Shown one piece after another: positions 62,437-64,000 of a DNA stretch of 64,000 nucleotides (its first letter is position 1; each line of letters begins with the position of its first letter). Origin of the DNA: Paenibacillus mendelii (lineage in GTDB: Bacteria; Bacillota; Bacilli; Paenibacillales; Paenibacillaceae); contig NZ_JANHOF010000022.1 in the NCBI RefSeq assembly GCF_024498075.1, forward strand, positions 1 through 64,000. The letters run 5' to 3'. Position numbers and translations under genes: made by a program. A model generated the notes under the pieces. The model was not told the DNA's origin. It was given only the letters and a program-made list of their open reading frames with translations, and ran no database searches.

Positions 62437-62900
62437 AGGAGGACATTACAGAAGAGTCTCAGGAACAGCTAGCGGAGATTAGCGATTGCTGGACTATGTT
62501 ACTGACCTGCGCTAATATAGCTGAGCTTTATTTACGAAACATTGAGGTCCAGTATGTGCAAGACATCTTGCAACACTCTGTAATTCAGGAATTATATTGG
62601 GAAGAGGAGGAGAATGACGGGTTCTGGGACGGCTCAAAATATTACAGCTTCCGTGAAGCGTATGCGGACGAGGATGGAGACTACCTACATGCTCGGATTG
62701 AAATCAAGACTCTGGATGAAGCGTATTATTTTTATACATTGGACAATGGAACTTATGTTTCCCGGCATTATCAGCCGCCCAATCAATATGGCAAGCAGGA
62801 CATGTCCTTTTTGGACCTTAGGCGCTGGGAGGCATCAGAGCGGTATTTTGCAAGATTACAATTTATTGCTCAGAAGATAGAGGCAGGCGTGAATAGTTAG
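62437..62900 (+). pseudogene. 5'-truncated acidic protein fragment, unrecognised
   Basis: The frame EDITEESQEQLAEISDCWTM continues through QELYWEEEENDGFWDGSKYY to the stop at 62900. It has no start codon upstream of the ATG at 62496, which lacks a ribosome site. The protein is acidic and rich in aromatic residues, like small immunity or SMI1-type proteins, but no family can be named. A short intact protein from 62496 (134 residues) is the alternative. Confidence 0.5.
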
Positions 62901-62991
62901 ATTTATGCCGATTATTGCGAAAAAAGGGTTATGGTCGAAGAAAACACTTGCCGAAATGACTTGATATGTTTTAGAAGAAAGGATAATAGAA

Positions 62992-64000
62992 ATGCCAAAT
63001 GATAACCAAGCTCGTCCTTCTGCTGGTTCTGTTAGAGAAGTTGGTCGTTATCCTATCGACCTGACAGGTCCTCGCAGTCACACTCTTGTCATTCAGCCCG
63101 GTGTGGGCAGTCTATCCATTGGACCATCGCAATTGGGGAAGAAGGCGGACCTTCATGTCGCGCCTGATGCGCGTATCGATTGGACCGTATTCGATGCCTT
63201 TGCTACGCCGGCGGGCTCGCCTTGGCCGCGATTTCTGCACTATACAGGCAGTGACGCGGGCTTCTTGGAATGGGCGCAGAAACGTCCCATTGAAGAGATG
63301 ACGTGGGCTCCGGTCCTGTCTGCCGATACGGTGGTGGACGCCAGCCAGTCCATTTTGCATGGCTTGCATATCGAGTTGGACCAGTCAAGAGGGCCTCTGA
63401 GCCTGAAGCTTCCGAAGCGGCCTTTCCGCCTGAGTATGTCCGGCGATCTATCACGCTTTTCGGCCACTGGTGATATGCCATCTTCTCTGACTCTAGCGCC
63501 GCGCACCAGCCGACGCAAGAATGATACTCCTTTCTTGCTGCCCGACCTGGGTGAGTTGCACCAGGTAACGAGCCTGACGCTGCAAAACTCGCCGCTGGGA
63601 CAACCCATCTCGCTGGACGGTCTGGACCGGTTCCCAAAACTTGACTCACTGAGTTTGTGGGGGAACTTCTGCGACATGGACTCGTTGGCTCGCCATGCCC
63701 GGTTAACGAATCTGGAGCTGCGCTTCATGCCTGATTTGGAGGACTTACCCTCCTTGGACACGTGGCCGTTACTTGACAGATTTATCGCCTACAACGTGGA
63801 AGAGAGCACGGGTAAGCGCCTAAGGCAGCAAATGAAAACACGCGCCAAAACCCGCCTGTGGGCCGGCCATGCTTCAGTGAGCCAATTACGAAAGCCTGAG
63901 TGGTGGACGACCGAGTTCGGCCGCCCGTTCTCGTCCTGGCCTAAACGTCTGGCCAAGCTGGCTAACGAAGCTTACAATGTTGCAAAGGCAACCTTGGCCG
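62992..64000 (+). CDS. Unrecognised long protein with leucine-rich repeat-like segment (3' end outside window)
   Basis: Translation from 62992 stays open for 336 codons to the window end. It begins MPNDNQARPSAGSVREVGRY. Residues about 175-275 show leucine-rich repeat-like spacing (LPDLGELHQVTSLTLQNSPL, FPKLDSLSLWG, LARHARLTNLELR). The last 40 residues visible, rich in Trp, Lys and Ala, are unlike LRR. Codons are richer in CTG and G/C-ending forms than neighbours, suggesting recent acquisition. AAAGGA lies nine bases upstream. Confidence 0.6.
   Translation, partial: MPNDNQARPSAGSVREVGRYPIDLTGPRSHTLVIQPGVGSLSIGPSQLGKKADLHVAPDARIDWTVFDAFATPAGSPWPRFLHYTGSDAGFLEWAQKRPIEEMTWAPVLSADTVVDASQSILHGLHIELDQSRGPLSLKLPKRPFRLSMSGDLSRFSATGDMPSSLTLAPRTSRRKNDTPFLLPDLGELHQVTSLTLQNSPLGQPISLDGLDRFPKLDSLSLWGNFCDMDSLARHARLTNLELRFMPDLEDLPSLDTWPLLDRFIAYNVEESTGKRLRQQMKTRAKTRLWAGHASVSQLRKPEWWTTEFGRPFSSWPKRLAKLANEAYNVAKATLA

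Noticed and set aside
1..64000. CRISPR arrays, insertion sequences, integrases, prophage genes
   Set aside because: No regularly spaced repeats, transposase or integrase motifs, or terminal repeats were seen on either strand.

Overview
The window is the replication-origin region of a Gram-positive, spore-forming Bacillota chromosome, most likely Paenibacillus or a close relative. The evidence is the gene order gyrA/gyrB-remB-recF-yaaA-dnaN-dnaA-oriC-rpmH-rnpA-yidC-jag-mnmE-mnmG-rsmG-noc-parA-parB, two exact parS sites, spore genes (yyaC and a YheC/YheD-type ATP-grasp gene), a walRKHIJ-htrC operon, and AGGAGG-type ribosome binding sites with frequent GTG and TTG starts. Most genes left of oriC lie on the minus strand and most genes right of it on the plus strand, so transcription mainly follows replication.

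Layout. 1-540: the 5' end of a 16S rRNA gene (minus) with its leader and promoter. 541-10164: an HD-GYP gene behind gyrA, an inward-facing ATP-grasp gene separating gyrA from gyrB, then gyrB, remB, recF, yaaA and dnaN. 10165-12393: a bipartite origin around dnaA, with an unwinding module (AT-rich DNA, five TAG-type trios, GC block, DnaA box) between dnaA and dnaN and a DnaA-box cluster upstream of dnaA. 12394-21808: rpmH to parB. 21942-25052: a cysteine-desulfurase-like enzyme, DUF4446, yyaC, DUF3343, DUF951 and tRNA-Ser(CGA). 25092-26000: sparse, with a small yjzC-like gene. 26010-27272: rpsF-ssb-rpsR behind a probable S6:S18-binding leader. 27435-31789: envelope and accessory genes (DUF4870, LCP ligase, CBS pair, membrane-anchored amidohydrolase-like protein). 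31995-38164: yybS, gdpP, rplI, dnaB and purA, the last with a probable PurR operator. 38390-49197: a membrane protein, a LysM/G5/M23 peptidase, walRKHIJ, htrC and a CxxH/CxxC protein. 49314-54928: an orphan Fur box, a hidden DUF1540 gene, a two-component system with a SARP-type regulator, a VOC protein, a Dph6-like ligase and rlmH.

From about 55 kb the conserved core ends and an accessory, partly decayed segment begins: a sortase-anchored LRR/Fn3 surface protein broken by several frameshifts, a LacI-family regulator, a 35-codon remnant of a sugar ABC permease, a GH27 glycosidase, a secreted DUF4832 protein, two unrecognised fragments, and the start of a long protein of different character that runs off the end.

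The most notable non-routine observations are the hidden DUF1540 gene with an orphan perfect Fur box, the PurBox pair that also forms a terminator, the oriC unwinding module, the apparent deletion of a sugar transporter operon, the amidohydrolase-like protein without its usual HxH metal motif, and the REC-SARP two-component pair. No clear new multi-gene defence or mobile system was found.
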